Shown piece by piece: positions 39,163 through 47,263 of a stretch of DNA of 64,000 nucleotides. The position numbers and the translations under genes are program-made. The stretch is from Syntrophaceae bacterium UBA1163 (GTDB lineage Bacteria; Desulfobacterota; BSN033; UBA1163): positions 11,876-75,875 of the forward strand of contig DBZJ01000009.1 in the NCBI GenBank assembly GCA_002311635.1, read 5' to 3'. Below the pieces are notes generated by a model. That model was not told the DNA's origin and did not search any database. It saw only the letters and a list, made by a program, of their open reading frames with translations. The first letter of the stretch is position 1. Every line of letters starts with the position of its first letter.

Positions 39163-41794
39163 CGACGGCCCTTTTGCGTCGCCCGACCCATCCCAGACCA
39201 ACACAACCTAAAATTCCCAGGATGGTTGCTCCAATACCCAACTTAAAACTCAAGGGATCATAAACAAATTCTACCTGATGTGTCCCGACACTCAGAGGAA
39301 TTGCTCTGAATGTATAATCGGCCCTATATATTTTGGTTTCTTTCCCATCCACGAAAGCCTTCCACCCCGGATAGTAAGTATCGCTCAATACCAGCAGGCA
39401 ATCTTTGGGAGCCTTCACCTGAAGGTCTAACCGGTTATTGCTCTCCGTCAAGATTTGGGCCTTCTGAGGGAGCCCACTGAGCGGCTCCCCTACATCATTC
39501 GTTCTTCGTAGGGGCGGCCCTCTGCGGCCGCTCTGGCTTGGGGTGGCTTCTTCCCCCTTTGCAAAAGGAACGGCGTGGGAACTTATCCATTTGGGTTCTT
39601 CTTCAAGAAAAACCTCCTGACCCGGACGAAATTCATTCTGGAGCATCATCAAAAGCATTTTTTGTAAGTCCATCACTTTGAAGTCTTTTACAAGCCATGC
39701 TCTCGGAAGAGGGCTGCGATTTTTATATAGCTTTATGGTATTCTCTTTAAGGAGATCTTCCCTCTTTCCCTGAAGCCCTTCAAGGTTTGCATAAATCAAC
39801 TCAAATTTATGGTTTTTCTCAAGAAGAGTAACAGAGGTAATATATTTCACACCGTAAAGATCTATGAGTTGCGTTGCTGAAATAGAAGGAGTACTGACAA
39901 AAATTCTATAAAGATCATCCGTTCGTTTTACTCGAATGACGTCAGCTCCCCAAAGGTCATGTAACTGATACAGGAGATTCATAGAAGGATAATGTTTTTC
40001 CTTCAATGTATTAAGAAATGAAGGGTCTCCAACCAAAATTGTAGCGTCTTGCGAAATAGTTTTGGCAGTTGAAAATACTCTAAAAAAGCCTTTGTCCGAA
40101 GAAATTGTTTTCAATATTTCAGTCTTTTGAAAATAGTCCGACGCTTTTTCTTTCCAGTAGTAGCCCATATTACCAAACAGGTCTGTTATCAGGAAAAGGA
40201 TCAATAGAAGTTTTGTCCAACCCTTCCATTTCTTCTCGTAGCCGGTCCTTAGCAAGAGAAAGAAAAGAGCCAAGTAGAAGAAAAATCTTTTCGTATGGAA
40301 AAGGTTTGCAGAGAGATAATTGAATTGCGGAAAATCAATCTCTCTTAGTTTCAAATATTGTTCAATACTTCTATGGCCTAAAGCCAGAAATAAAAGGAGT
40401 AGACCACTGATGAGAGAAAGCGTTGTGAGAAGGTTTTTAATTCTCTTCCCTCCACCCTCTTTTGAGAGATCGAACAACCGCTGAAACCCCATGCCTGCTG
40501 TAACAGAGAGGAGGAGAATAAAAATATAGAGAAATTTTGCAGGATACCGGATTCCATTGAAAAATGGAATGTACTTAAAAACAAAAGGGTAGAGAGGATT
40601 GTAAGCGCCTAACGATAGAAAGATCGAGAAGATCATGAGAATGAGAAAGAGCATCTTGTTGTCTTGGTGCGCTTCCGTTCGATCCTTTTCTTCAGAGGAT
40701 AAGGTGCGGCGATGGGGCATGAGAAAGAAGATCAAGCTCAGTATAAAGGGAAGTCCTCCCGTATAGAGCGTTTTGAACCAGCATTGAACGGTCCAATATT
40801 TTTTCATATCTAAAAAATATCCATAGGCATCGGGAAGAAAGAATAGAAGAATATCCTTGGGCGCAAAACTCCATGTGGTTGCTTCTTGATAGGAAATTCC
40901 ATTTCCCCTGATAGAGTGATGAAACAATTCGACAAAAGGGAATAATTGAACTGCGGAGAGAAACAAAAAGAGAATGGAAATAACCAAGAGACTTCTTATT
41001 CGTCCCCAATAAATGGGGGCGCTACGGACGAATTTGGAAATGGAAAGGCTAAAAGGGGATTTGTGGCGTCGGGGTTTATCCCCGACAGAGTTGGCATATG
41101 GAAAGGGGGAGAAAATCACCATGATTAAGAGAACAAAAAAATTACCATAGACAATTTCTATCCCTCCGCCCAAAAAAGAAATAGTGATCAGAATAGCCGT
41201 AAAAATCTCATTTTTTAAACCCCGTCCGTTGATCGCCCTTCTGAAAAACATCATGATCAAAGGCGTCCAGATACTCGAAAGGAGAATGGTCAGCAAACTA
41301 TGGACGGAAAGGAGATACCCGCTGAGCATAAATGTCAGGCCCGAGATAAGGGAACCTGTTGCATTTATCTTAAAGTCTCTAAGGAGAAGGTAGGTGAATA
41401 ATCCGCCCAAGAAGAAATGAAGAATGATGATGGCATTAAAGGCCACATCGAAGGGGAGAAGAAAAAAAAGACCATTTAAGGGATAAAGGAGGGCATGCTG
41501 GGGGTTAGCAAAGAAGGGTTGGCCGGAGAATTGATAGGGATTCCATAAAGGGAAACTTCCATGCTTGATGCTTTCGACCCAGAAGAATCGCGGTGGAATG
41601 AAATAAGGACCTAAATCCCTTTCTATGAGCAGAAACCTTTTCTCAAGGAGGTCATAAAAAAAGAACAGGGATAAAAAGAAAAGGGCCAGAACAGCCAAGA
41701 AATCCGGTGATCTGACCCATCCTATTTTTTCTCTAATCTTTTCAATCACAAGGAGGCTGGTTTTACTGTATTCCTTCCTTATAAATCTCAACAA
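39134..41794 (-). CDS. YfhO family membrane protein
   Basis: About 886 residues. A dozen or more hydrophobic helices in the first 500 residues, with WNPYQFSGQPFFANPQHALLYP in the first periplasmic loop, then a soluble domain with RVFSTAKTI, TQLIDLYGVKYI and a C-terminal YYPGWKAFVDGKETKIYRADYTFRAIPL, all standard for YfhO proteins (GT-C-like fold; roles in lipoteichoic or lipid glycosylation in some bacteria). The start is uncertain: TTG at 41794 with no ribosome site. Two palindromic repeats are read in frame (39478-39533 and 41068-41086). Confidence 0.82.
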   Translation of the reverse strand: MLRFIRKEYSKTSLLVIEKIREKIGWVRSPDFLAVLALFFLSLFFFYDLLEKRFLLIERDLGPYFIPPRFFWVESIKHGSFPLWNPYQFSGQPFFANPQHALLYPLNGLFFLLPFDVAFNAIIILHFFLGGLFTYLLLRDFKINATGSLISGLTFMLSGYLLSVHSLLTILLSSIWTPLIMMFFRRAINGRGLKNEIFTAILITISFLGGGIEIVYGNFFVLLIMVIFSPFPYANSVGDKPRRHKSPFSLSISKFVRSAPIYWGRIRSLLVISILFLFLSAVQLFPFVELFHHSIRGNGISYQEATTWSFAPKDILLFFLPDAYGYFLDMKKYWTVQCWFKTLYTGGLPFILSLIFFLMPHRRTLSSEEKDRTEAHQDNKMLFLILMIFSIFLSLGAYNPLYPFVFKYIPFFNGIRYPAKFLYIFILLLSVTAGMGFQRLFDLSKEGGGKRIKNLLTTLSLISGLLLLFLALGHRSIEQYLKLREIDFPQFNYLSANLFHTKRFFFYLALFFLLLRTGYEKKWKGWTKLLLILFLITDLFGNMGYYWKEKASDYFQKTEILKTISSDKGFFRVFSTAKTISQDATILVGDPSFLNTLKEKHYPSMNLLYQLHDLWGADVIRVKRTDDLYRIFVSTPSISATQLIDLYGVKYITSVTLLEKNHKFELIYANLEGLQGKREDLLKENTIKLYKNRSPLPRAWLVKDFKVMDLQKMLLMMLQNEFRPGQEVFLEEEPKWISSHAVPFAKGEEATPSQSGRRGPPLRRTNDVGEPLSGLPQKAQILTESNNRLDLQVKAPKDCLLVLSDTYYPGWKAFVDGKETKIYRADYTFRAIPLSVGTHQVEFVYDPLSFKLGIGATILGILGCVGLGWVGRRKRAVVSKPPDPLL
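39478..39533. repeat. composite palindromic repeat inside the yfhO-like gene
   Basis: GGGAGCCCACTGAGCGGCTCCC, CTAC, spacer, GTAG, GGGCGGCCCTCTGCGGCCGC: the same two-hairpin element seen between mshJ and mshK at 32501-32570. On the coding strand it encodes a segment SGRRGPPLRRTNDVGEPLSG-like in the soluble domain. Confidence 0.75.
41068..41086. repeat. TTTAT-loop palindrome inside the yfhO-like gene
   Basis: GTCGGGG-TTTAT-CCCCGAC, in frame in a hydrophilic loop (VGDKPRRH). Related to the intergenic hairpin at 1840-1860. Confidence 0.65.
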
Positions 41795-41850
41795 TCAATT
41801 CAAGACCGTCGTGTTACCATGTGCTACAACAATAGAACACCTCCAATAAA

Positions 41851-41889
41851 CACCCTTTCCTTCTCTCCGTTGAGAGAAAGGAAAGGGTG
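41851..41889 (-). terminator. hairpin after pilin copy 1
   Basis: CACCCTTTCCTTCTCTC faces GAGAGAAAGGAAAGGGTG around CGTT, about 40 bp after the pilin stop. The equivalent hairpin follows pilin copy 2. Confidence 0.65.
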
Positions 41890-41927
41890 AGGAGAACATT
41901 TTGGATATAAGTTTGCCTATCCCTCTA

Positions 41928-42299
41928 TTACCACGTAGTATGTGCCGGACAGGTAATATTGGGGGGGGTAGCTGCATCTATTGAAAAACTATACGTAGCC
42001 GCTCCCACGGTTATAGTCAGATAGGTAGCATCTGAGCCAGCAACTTGAACTCCCTGCACTCCGGCAGAACCAACAATGCCCGTCCAATCCTCCGTAGTGG
42101 TTGTAACGTTCAATACGCGAGCTGCATACAATAGGGTATTCGCGGCTCTAAGGCCTCCTAATACCCCCCTTGCCGTGCCATCTTGAGCTTGAGTTGTCAA
42201 ATCGACATATCTTGGGATGGCAACTGCCGCAAGAATCCCGATGATCACAATAATTACGATTAACTCAATTAACGTGAAGCCCCTCTGATGTCTTAGCAT
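41928..42299 (-). CDS. mshA: MshA-like major pilin, copy 1
   Basis: 123 residues from ATG 42299 (AAGGAG upstream); a longer frame to 42323 is not needed. Leader MLRHQRG, cleavage before FTLIELIVIIVIIGILAAVAIPRY, with Glu5 of the mature form present. QAQDGTARGVLGGLRAANTLLYA follows, close to the MshA pattern. The mature pilin is about 116 residues and ends CPAHTTW with a single Cys. It differs from copy 2 at 19 of 123 positions by eye count. It is probably the main subunit of the pilus encoded at 24.8-39.2 kb. Confidence 0.88.
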   Translation of the reverse strand: MLRHQRGFTLIELIVIIVIIGILAAVAIPRYVDLTTQAQDGTARGVLGGLRAANTLLYAARVLNVTTTTEDWTGIVGSAGVQGVQVAGSDATYLTITVGAATYSFSIDAATPPNITCPAHTTW

Positions 42300-42402
42300 A
42301 CATGCTCCTTTCCAAATCTTCAAGATAAAACCCTTCCTGTAACGGAATTTTCTCTAAAATGAACTGCAGTCGTAAGCAACAACAGAGCACCTGCAATAAA
42401 CA

Positions 42403-42441
42403 CACCCTTTCTTTCTCTCCGTTAAGGGAAAGGAAAGGGTG
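42403..42441 (-). terminator. hairpin after pilin copy 2
   Basis: CACCCTTTCTTTCTCTCC faces AGGGAAAGGAAAGGGTG around a short loop. It is the duplicate of 41851-41889 and could lower transcription of copy 1 relative to copy 2. Confidence 0.65.
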
Positions 42442-42479
42442 AGGAGAACATTTTGGATATAAGTTTGCCTATCCCTCTA

Positions 42480-42851
42480 TTACCACGTAGTATGTGCCGG
42501 ACAAGTAATAATGGGGGGAGTACCCGTATCCATTGAAAAACTATACGTAACCGCTCCCACGGTTATAGTTAGATACTGAGTACCTGAACCAGAAACTTGA
42601 ACTCCCTGCAATCCGGCAGAACCAACAATGCCCGTCCAATCCTGCGTAGTGGTTGTAACGTTCAATATGCGAGCTGCATATAACAGGGCATTCGCGCTTC
42701 TAAGGCCTCCTAATATCCCCCTTGCTGTGCCATCTTGAGCTTGAGTTGTCAAATCGACATATCTTGGGATGGCAACTGCCGCAAGAATCCCGATGATCAC
42801 AATGATGACGATCAACTCAATTAATGTGAAGCCCTTCCGATTTTTAAGCAT
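42480..42851 (-). CDS. mshA: MshA-like major pilin, copy 2
   Basis: 123 residues, start at 42851 with AGGAGGAG upstream. Leader MLKNRKG, then FTLIELIVIIVIIGILAAVAIPRY, and the same ending CPAHTTW as copy 1. It is promoter-proximal (see 42904-42932), so it is likely the more highly expressed of the two. The duplicated unit includes about 130 bp downstream with the hairpin. Differences cluster in the leader and in the exposed C-terminal half. Confidence 0.88.
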   Translation of the reverse strand: MLKNRKGFTLIELIVIIVIIGILAAVAIPRYVDLTTQAQDGTARGILGGLRSANALLYAARILNVTTTTQDWTGIVGSAGLQGVQVSGSGTQYLTITVGAVTYSFSMDTGTPPIITCPAHTTW

Positions 42852-42903
42852 ATTTTCTCCTCCTTGTCGAGAATTTATTGGTATTCACTCCATTTTGCAC
42901 AAT

Positions 42904-42932
42904 TTAATATCAGCTTGGAAATTCCTTGTCAA
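42904..42932 (-). promoter_or_regulatory. sigma-70-type promoter of the pilin genes
   Basis: On the minus strand TTGACA (42932-42927), 17 bp, TATTAA (42909-42904), about 50 bp before the pilin start. No sigma-54 (GG-N10-GC) box was seen. Confidence 0.6.
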
Positions 42933-43133
42933 GTGAATTAGTTAACAGCAATATTTATGCCAGTCGAATCCAAAATTGGCAAAATCATTATACTAATAAA
43001 AAAATAAATGATTTCAAATAGTTAGTTGATGGCGGGTAGTTATTTTGAATTTAACAAGGATCAGCTTGCTAAGAAAAATGGACAAATTTTGCATGTTGGA
43101 CAAAAATTGTTCGTTTTTTTGGTAATTATTTAC

Positions 43134-43162
43134 TTGACACACAAGAATTTTTATGCTACATT
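43134..43162 (+). promoter_or_regulatory. transposase promoter overlapping the left inverted repeat
   Basis: TTGACA (43134-43139), 17 bp, TACATT (43157-43162), 31 bp before the ATG. The -35 box lies within the terminal repeat, so transposase binding could repress its own gene. Confidence 0.6.
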
Positions 43163-43193
43163 AATCTTAACAAATACTTGAAAGGAATATCTC

Positions 43194-44150
43194 ATGGAAA
43201 CAACAATTCAATTCCCAAAAACCTTACAGGAAGCAATCGCCTACTTTTCTGATTCTGACCGATGTTTTGAATATGCGGTAAAACTTAGATGGCCGAATGG
43301 AAAAATCACTTGCCCCCGTTGCGGATCGGATAAACACTCTTTCATTTCAACACGTCGCCTTTGGTGGTGCAAGGGTTGCAAACAACAATTCACCATGAAA
43401 GTAAATACCATCTTCGAGGATAGCCCTCTTGGTATGGATAAATGGATGACTGCCCTTTGGTTGTTAGTGAATTGTAAAAATGGAATCAGTAGTTGCGAAG
43501 TCGCCCGTGATCTTGGAGTTACACAAAAGACTGCATGGTTTATGTTACATAGACTACGCCTTGCTATGCAGACCGGATCATTCTCTAAACTTGGCGGAGA
43601 AGTTGAGGTTGACGAAACATTTATTGGTGGCAAGGCCAGAAACATGCATCCCCAAAAGAAGAGCCTTAGAGTTACCGGAAGAGGGGGGAAGGATAAAGTC
43701 CCCGTTATGGGAATCTTGGAGCGTGGCGGAGAGGTTAGGACAGCCATCGTCCCAAGCCGGAAGAAGAAAGTTCTTCAAAACGAAATCAAGAAGCATGTTA
43801 AGGCAGGAAGCGCACTTTATAGTGATGCCTTGCGGTCTTATGATGGGCTTGATTCAGAATTTGCTCACAAAGTCATTGACCACGCCGTTGCATACGTTGA
43901 CGGTAAAGTCCATACAAACGGCCTTGAAAACTTCTGGAGTCTTTTGAAACGTAGCTTGAAGGGGACCTATGTCAGTGTAGAACCTTTTCATCTCTTCCGT
44001 TACTTGGATGAACAGAGTTTTCGTTTTAACAATCGGAAAGAAATGAATGATTCGGAAAGATTTGAAGAAGTGATGAGCCAAGTTTTAAATCGTCGCGTTA
44101 CCTTTAATCAACTCACTGGCAAAGAAATTTCTACGACGCAACTCAATTAA
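43194..44150 (+). CDS. IS1595-family transposase (ISXO2-like)
   Basis: 318 residues. An N-terminal zinc ribbon (CPRCGSDKHSF...WWCKGCKQQF, about 40-66), an HTH-like segment (SSCEVARDLGVTQKTAWFMLHRLR) and the ISXO2-like DDE/N catalytic domain: VEVDETFIGGKARN (first D), ALYSDALRSYDGL (second D), then HTNGLENFWSLLKRSLKGTYVSV (the N/E segment). The frame is complete with a good ribosome site (GAAAGGA). AAGGA and TIRs at the correct spacing support activity. Confidence 0.93.
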   Translation: METTIQFPKTLQEAIAYFSDSDRCFEYAVKLRWPNGKITCPRCGSDKHSFISTRRLWWCKGCKQQFTMKVNTIFEDSPLGMDKWMTALWLLVNCKNGISSCEVARDLGVTQKTAWFMLHRLRLAMQTGSFSKLGGEVEVDETFIGGKARNMHPQKKSLRVTGRGGKDKVPVMGILERGGEVRTAIVPSRKKKVLQNEIKKHVKAGSALYSDALRSYDGLDSEFAHKVIDHAVAYVDGKVHTNGLENFWSLLKRSLKGTYVSVEPFHLFRYLDEQSFRFNNRKEMNDSERFEEVMSQVLNRRVTFNQLTGKEISTTQLN

Positions 44151-44164
44151 CCACAAACGTCAAG

Positions 44165-44208
44165 GACGGGGCAAGCGAAAGAAAAACTAACTCTTTCGCC
44201 TATGCCCT
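44165..44208. terminator. bidirectional hairpin after the transposase
   Basis: GACGGGGCAAGCGAAAGA faces TCTTTCGCCTATGCCCTGTC around a short A-rich loop, between the convergent transposase and the 45-residue passenger gene; it overlaps the end of the latter. Confidence 0.6.
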
Positions 44209-44324
44209 GTCTTACATTTTTTCTCTGCTTCTTTAATTTCGGACTTTGGTACCTTAAATAATTTCTTTAATGTGTTCTCAAAGTTCGTCTTTGCTTTGTT
44301 GCCTTCAATCATTTTAGGTTTCAT
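44187..44324 (-). CDS. small passenger protein (45 residues), unknown function
   Basis: MKPKMIEGNKAKTNFENTLK, then KLFKVPKSEIKEAEKK. The pattern MIEG-x-x-A-x-x-x-F-E-N-x-x-K-x-L-F-x-V-P-K-x-E-x-x-x-A-E-K is one I associate with a widespread family of tiny basic proteins of unknown role. The ATG lies three bases after the stop of the 303-residue gene, so translation is coupled. It lies inside the transposon. Confidence 0.7.
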   Translation of the reverse strand: MKPKMIEGNKAKTNFENTLKKLFKVPKSEIKEAEKKCKTGHRRKS

Positions 44325-44327
44325 AAC

Positions 44328-45239
44328 TCACTCCGATAATTTAATTGAAAGACCTTCAAGAAATTCCTTTGTCCTCTCCATAATGCTAAGCGCTGGTTCT
44401 TCATCGTAGCTTTCCCTTGCATGGGCAACAAATATACGGTAACCGTTTTTAAAATGTCTAAATTGAGAAGCGGCTTCTGAACAAAATTTCAGTTCTTCGT
44501 CTCTTGCTGTACTTCTGGGAAGTTGTTGCTGTGTTTCTATTTTTTTTTCAATCTCTTTTATGAGAGCATTCCATTCAGCAAGATTAATCTCAAAAGGGAA
44601 AATCACGTTTAAATGTTGAGCCAATGCCCGCAAACCTATTTCTGCTGCTCGCATTGAATGAAATACAGAAGCAGTATATTCACCAACAGTAAAAGAGTTC
44701 CCCGCATGTTGCAATTCCCTTAACGCTTTTGGGAAAAAAGATATAAAACGCTCATTGAAATCTGATCGTTCGTAATATTTAGCTCGATGGGATGGAACAA
44801 AAAAGAATAGATGTTGACTCATTTCGACCTTAACTGCTTTTATTAATATCTCTAAAGTTTCTGAATTGCTTGGCGGAATGTCAAGTGCATCTTTTAATAA
44901 AGTTGAAGCGATTTTAAGATGCATATTATCACAATGGGTTTTTAATTTATTCAATAATTTTATAAAATCTATTTTCTCTTGATCTGTCAAAACCATTTCT
45001 TTATCTAACTCGCCAATATGGAGACAAATTCCAATATCGTTGATCGTTTCTCCCATTTCTATGTATTCACTTGCTGCAAATTTAAGCATGTCTTCTAAAC
45101 TCCAAAGTCGGAAAGGATTTTTGACCCATGGCAATAGATGATCGTCCGAATCATTATCGCTTAATGAGGTTTGTGTGTCAAGTATAAATGGTTGGGGAAG
45201 ATCAGGAGATTTTCGACGAGAAGAAAAAAATTCTTGCAT
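44328..45239 (-). CDS. HEPN-like passenger protein of the transposon
   Basis: 303 residues from ATG 45239, which has GGAGG eight bases upstream (a longer frame reaches 45254). Mostly helical. The C-terminus has HSMRAAEIGLRALAQHLNV and then FKNGYRIFVAHARESYDEEPALSIMERTKEFLEGL, with R-x4-H (RIFVAH), the usual HEPN RNase motif, in the expected last helices. It is divergent from 45370-46011 and coupled to the 45-residue gene. A toxin or defence role is possible, but untested. Confidence 0.7.
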   Translation of the reverse strand: MQEFFSSRRKSPDLPQPFILDTQTSLSDNDSDDHLLPWVKNPFRLWSLEDMLKFAASEYIEMGETINDIGICLHIGELDKEMVLTDQEKIDFIKLLNKLKTHCDNMHLKIASTLLKDALDIPPSNSETLEILIKAVKVEMSQHLFFFVPSHRAKYYERSDFNERFISFFPKALRELQHAGNSFTVGEYTASVFHSMRAAEIGLRALAQHLNVIFPFEINLAEWNALIKEIEKKIETQQQLPRSTARDEELKFCSEAASQFRHFKNGYRIFVAHARESYDEEPALSIMERTKEFLEGLSIKLSE

Positions 45240-45369
45240 TTGGCATACCTCCATGCTAAGATTTGGTTAGTACGGCCAAATGCGTTAGTTCTAAGGAAAT
45301 CGGACTGCCATCCGATCTTCTTATTCCTTCCGACGAGCGTTAATCCATAATAGCATGGAGGACGCTCGG

Positions 45370-46011
45370 ATGCAAGTCTTATTGTCTTTTAAACAACAAA
45401 AAATACTTAGAGCAATTAAAATCGTGTTCCCAAAAGTCAAAAATACGTGGCAATATTTTGAATCCCCTGGATATGTAGGGGTATTCGGTGCCATGACTTT
45501 ATTTTATTTATCAGTAACACAGGGGCATATATACGTTGGATTATCTATCATAATTCTTGGAATATTTTTTGGATTTCTGGCTTCTTATAATTCAGGTAGA
45601 CATAAATCAACTGACTTGGTTGATGAATATGAAGAAAGATTTTTTATAAGAATGAAAGCAGAAAGGAAACATGCCGCCCAATACTTATTGGGAGAAATAA
45701 AAAACAATGCTTGCCTAAAATGGGTTCTTGATTACCTTGAAGCTCCAATAGCAGAAAAAGTTGTTAAAGAGCAAATTGATACTATGCAAGTTTACAGTTA
45801 TTTCCGGCACTGGATCGAGTTGTATTGGCAAGCAAGCCAAAAAGACATTCAGATATACCGCAAGAATGATCCTGGCGCGTGGCCAACATTAGGTAAGCTC
45901 TATAATATTATGATCACTCTTGAGAAAAAAGAATTAGGAGAACGATACGTCGGTTGGAATGAAGAACGTGTTGAGGAAGCATTAAAAGACGAAGCAAGTC
46001 TTGTGCTATAG
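45370..46011 (+). CDS. membrane-anchored passenger protein, unknown function
   Basis: 213 residues from ATG 45370, with TGGAGGACGC upstream (a frame from 45355 is also open). Two hydrophobic helices lie close together (about 30-70: VGVFGAMTLFYLSVTQ and IYVGLSIIILGIFFGFLA), then a soluble helical part with RMKAERKHAAQYLLGEI. I do not recognise the family. It ends 26 bases before the right inverted repeat, so it belongs to the transposon. Confidence 0.65.
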   Translation: MQVLLSFKQQKILRAIKIVFPKVKNTWQYFESPGYVGVFGAMTLFYLSVTQGHIYVGLSIIILGIFFGFLASYNSGRHKSTDLVDEYEERFFIRMKAERKHAAQYLLGEIKNNACLKWVLDYLEAPIAEKVVKEQIDTMQVYSYFRHWIELYWQASQKDIQIYRKNDPGAWPTLGKLYNIMITLEKKELGERYVGWNEERVEEALKDEASLVL

Positions 46012-46069
46012 TTCCATTTTGTCCAGTCTCAACCTCTGTGTGTCAAATATATAATTACCGTTTTTTTCA

Positions 46070-47146
46070 TTATCGGCGAGGACTTTCTCCCCTTATCTTT
46101 ATTAATTCTGCTACAATGCTGACAGCGATTTCCTCAGGGGTTTCGGAGTTGATGTCAAGTCCGATGGGTGCGTGAACTCGTTCCAGCGTCTCTTTGGAGA
46201 TTCCTTTTTTCTTCAAACTCTGATAAAGAGTCTTAATCTTCTTCTTCGACCCTATCATTCCGATATACCGCGCGTTTGTCTTGATTGCCTGTTCCAGCAC
46301 GAAGCCATCATAAAGATGACCTCGGGTGACGATGACAATATATGAGGAATCATCAACATCGAGTCGGTCGAAGCACTTCTCAAATTCTGACACGACGACT
46401 TCGTCCACTTCTGGGAAACGCTCTCGATTGGCAAACATCTCCCGGTCATCGATGACCATCACCCTGAAATGGACTTTCTTGACAAGAGGAGCCAACTGTT
46501 CAGAAATATGGCCTCCCCCAAAAATATAGACCGTCGGCTCACAAAAAACGGGTTCCAGCAGGACTTCCACCTTTCTCTGTTCAGAATTTAAGACTGACAT
46601 CTTCGGCCTTTTCTCTTTTAATAATATCTTACCTTCACTCAAAAGCTTTTTCCGTAATTCCACTCCGCCAAATAAAGAACCGAACTTCTCTCCGGAAGTC
46701 TTCATCAATATCTTCGGGCCTTCTCTTTTTGGAAAATCAGCATCCACCGAGACCAGCGTAGCCAAAATAGCTGACCCGCCCTTCTGTCTTATCTTTGCCG
46801 CCTCCTGGTAGATGCTTAAGAAATCTTCTTCAAGGGGTTCCAAAAAGATGTCAATATTTCCCCCGCAGATCAGCCCACCTTCTGCCAATTGCTCAGACGT
46901 AAGGTCGAAATGGAGAATTCGCCCCTTCCCTGTCTCCATCACTTTTTGAGCTTCTTGCCAAACCTCTGCCTCAACGCATCCTCCCCCAATAGAGCCGACA
47001 GAAGTTCCGTCTCCTTTAACCAAATATTTCGCGCCCACTGCCCTGGGGGCAGAGCCTATCCGGTTGACCAGAGTAGCAAGTGCACACTTTTCTTTGTTCT
47101 CAAGGGCTCTCACTATATCAACGTATATGTCCTGCACGATCCTCAT
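46070..47146 (-). CDS. XdhC/CoxI family molybdenum hydroxylase maturation protein
   Basis: 358 residues. The XdhC_CoxI domain is N-terminal (LATLVNRIGSAPRAVGAKYLV, SIGGGCVEAEVWQEA) and the Rossmann-like XdhC_C domain is C-terminal (VYIFGGGHISEQLAPLVKKVHFRVMVIDDR; IVIVTRGHLYDGFVLEQAI; YIGMIGSKKK). XdhC proteins bind molybdenum cofactor and add the terminal sulfur, or in this gene context possibly selenium, before insertion in the hydroxylase. It starts a minus-strand group that continues with YqeC, YqeB and MocA-like genes on the far side of one gene of unknown role. Confidence 0.88.
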   Translation of the reverse strand: MRIVQDIYVDIVRALENKEKCALATLVNRIGSAPRAVGAKYLVKGDGTSVGSIGGGCVEAEVWQEAQKVMETGKGRILHFDLTSEQLAEGGLICGGNIDIFLEPLEEDFLSIYQEAAKIRQKGGSAILATLVSVDADFPKREGPKILMKTSGEKFGSLFGGVELRKKLLSEGKILLKEKRPKMSVLNSEQRKVEVLLEPVFCEPTVYIFGGGHISEQLAPLVKKVHFRVMVIDDREMFANRERFPEVDEVVVSEFEKCFDRLDVDDSSYIVIVTRGHLYDGFVLEQAIKTNARYIGMIGSKKKIKTLYQSLKKKGISKETLERVHAPIGLDINSETPEEIAVSIVAELIKIRGESPRR

Positions 47147-47263
47147 CCCTCACTAAACTCTTAGGAAATAAGAGACCTCCTTATGATTTCATCCCATTCC
47201 GGTATGTTGGAGTGCACTCACCCCTATGTGCTACGGTGATATTTTCCGTAATGGGCTTCATTT

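Larger units (their letters stand above)
43121..46059 (+). mobile_element. IS1595-family transposon with passenger genes, intact ends
   Basis: The left end GGTAATTATTTACTTGACAC (43121 onward) and the right end, read inward on the minus strand (46059 downward) GGTAATTATATATTTGACAC, match at 21 of 23 positions. GTTTTTTT flanks both ends (43113-43120 and 46060-46067), an 8-bp target duplication as known for IS1595. The 2939-bp element holds a transposase and three other genes. Intact ends, duplication and genes suggest recent insertion, between the pilin promoter and the XdhC-like gene. Confidence 0.9.

Noticed and set aside
43079-43110. TGGACAAA words just outside the transposon's left end as part of the element
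   Set aside because: They lie outside the 8-bp duplication and the inverted repeat match stops at 43121, so they belong to the host DNA.
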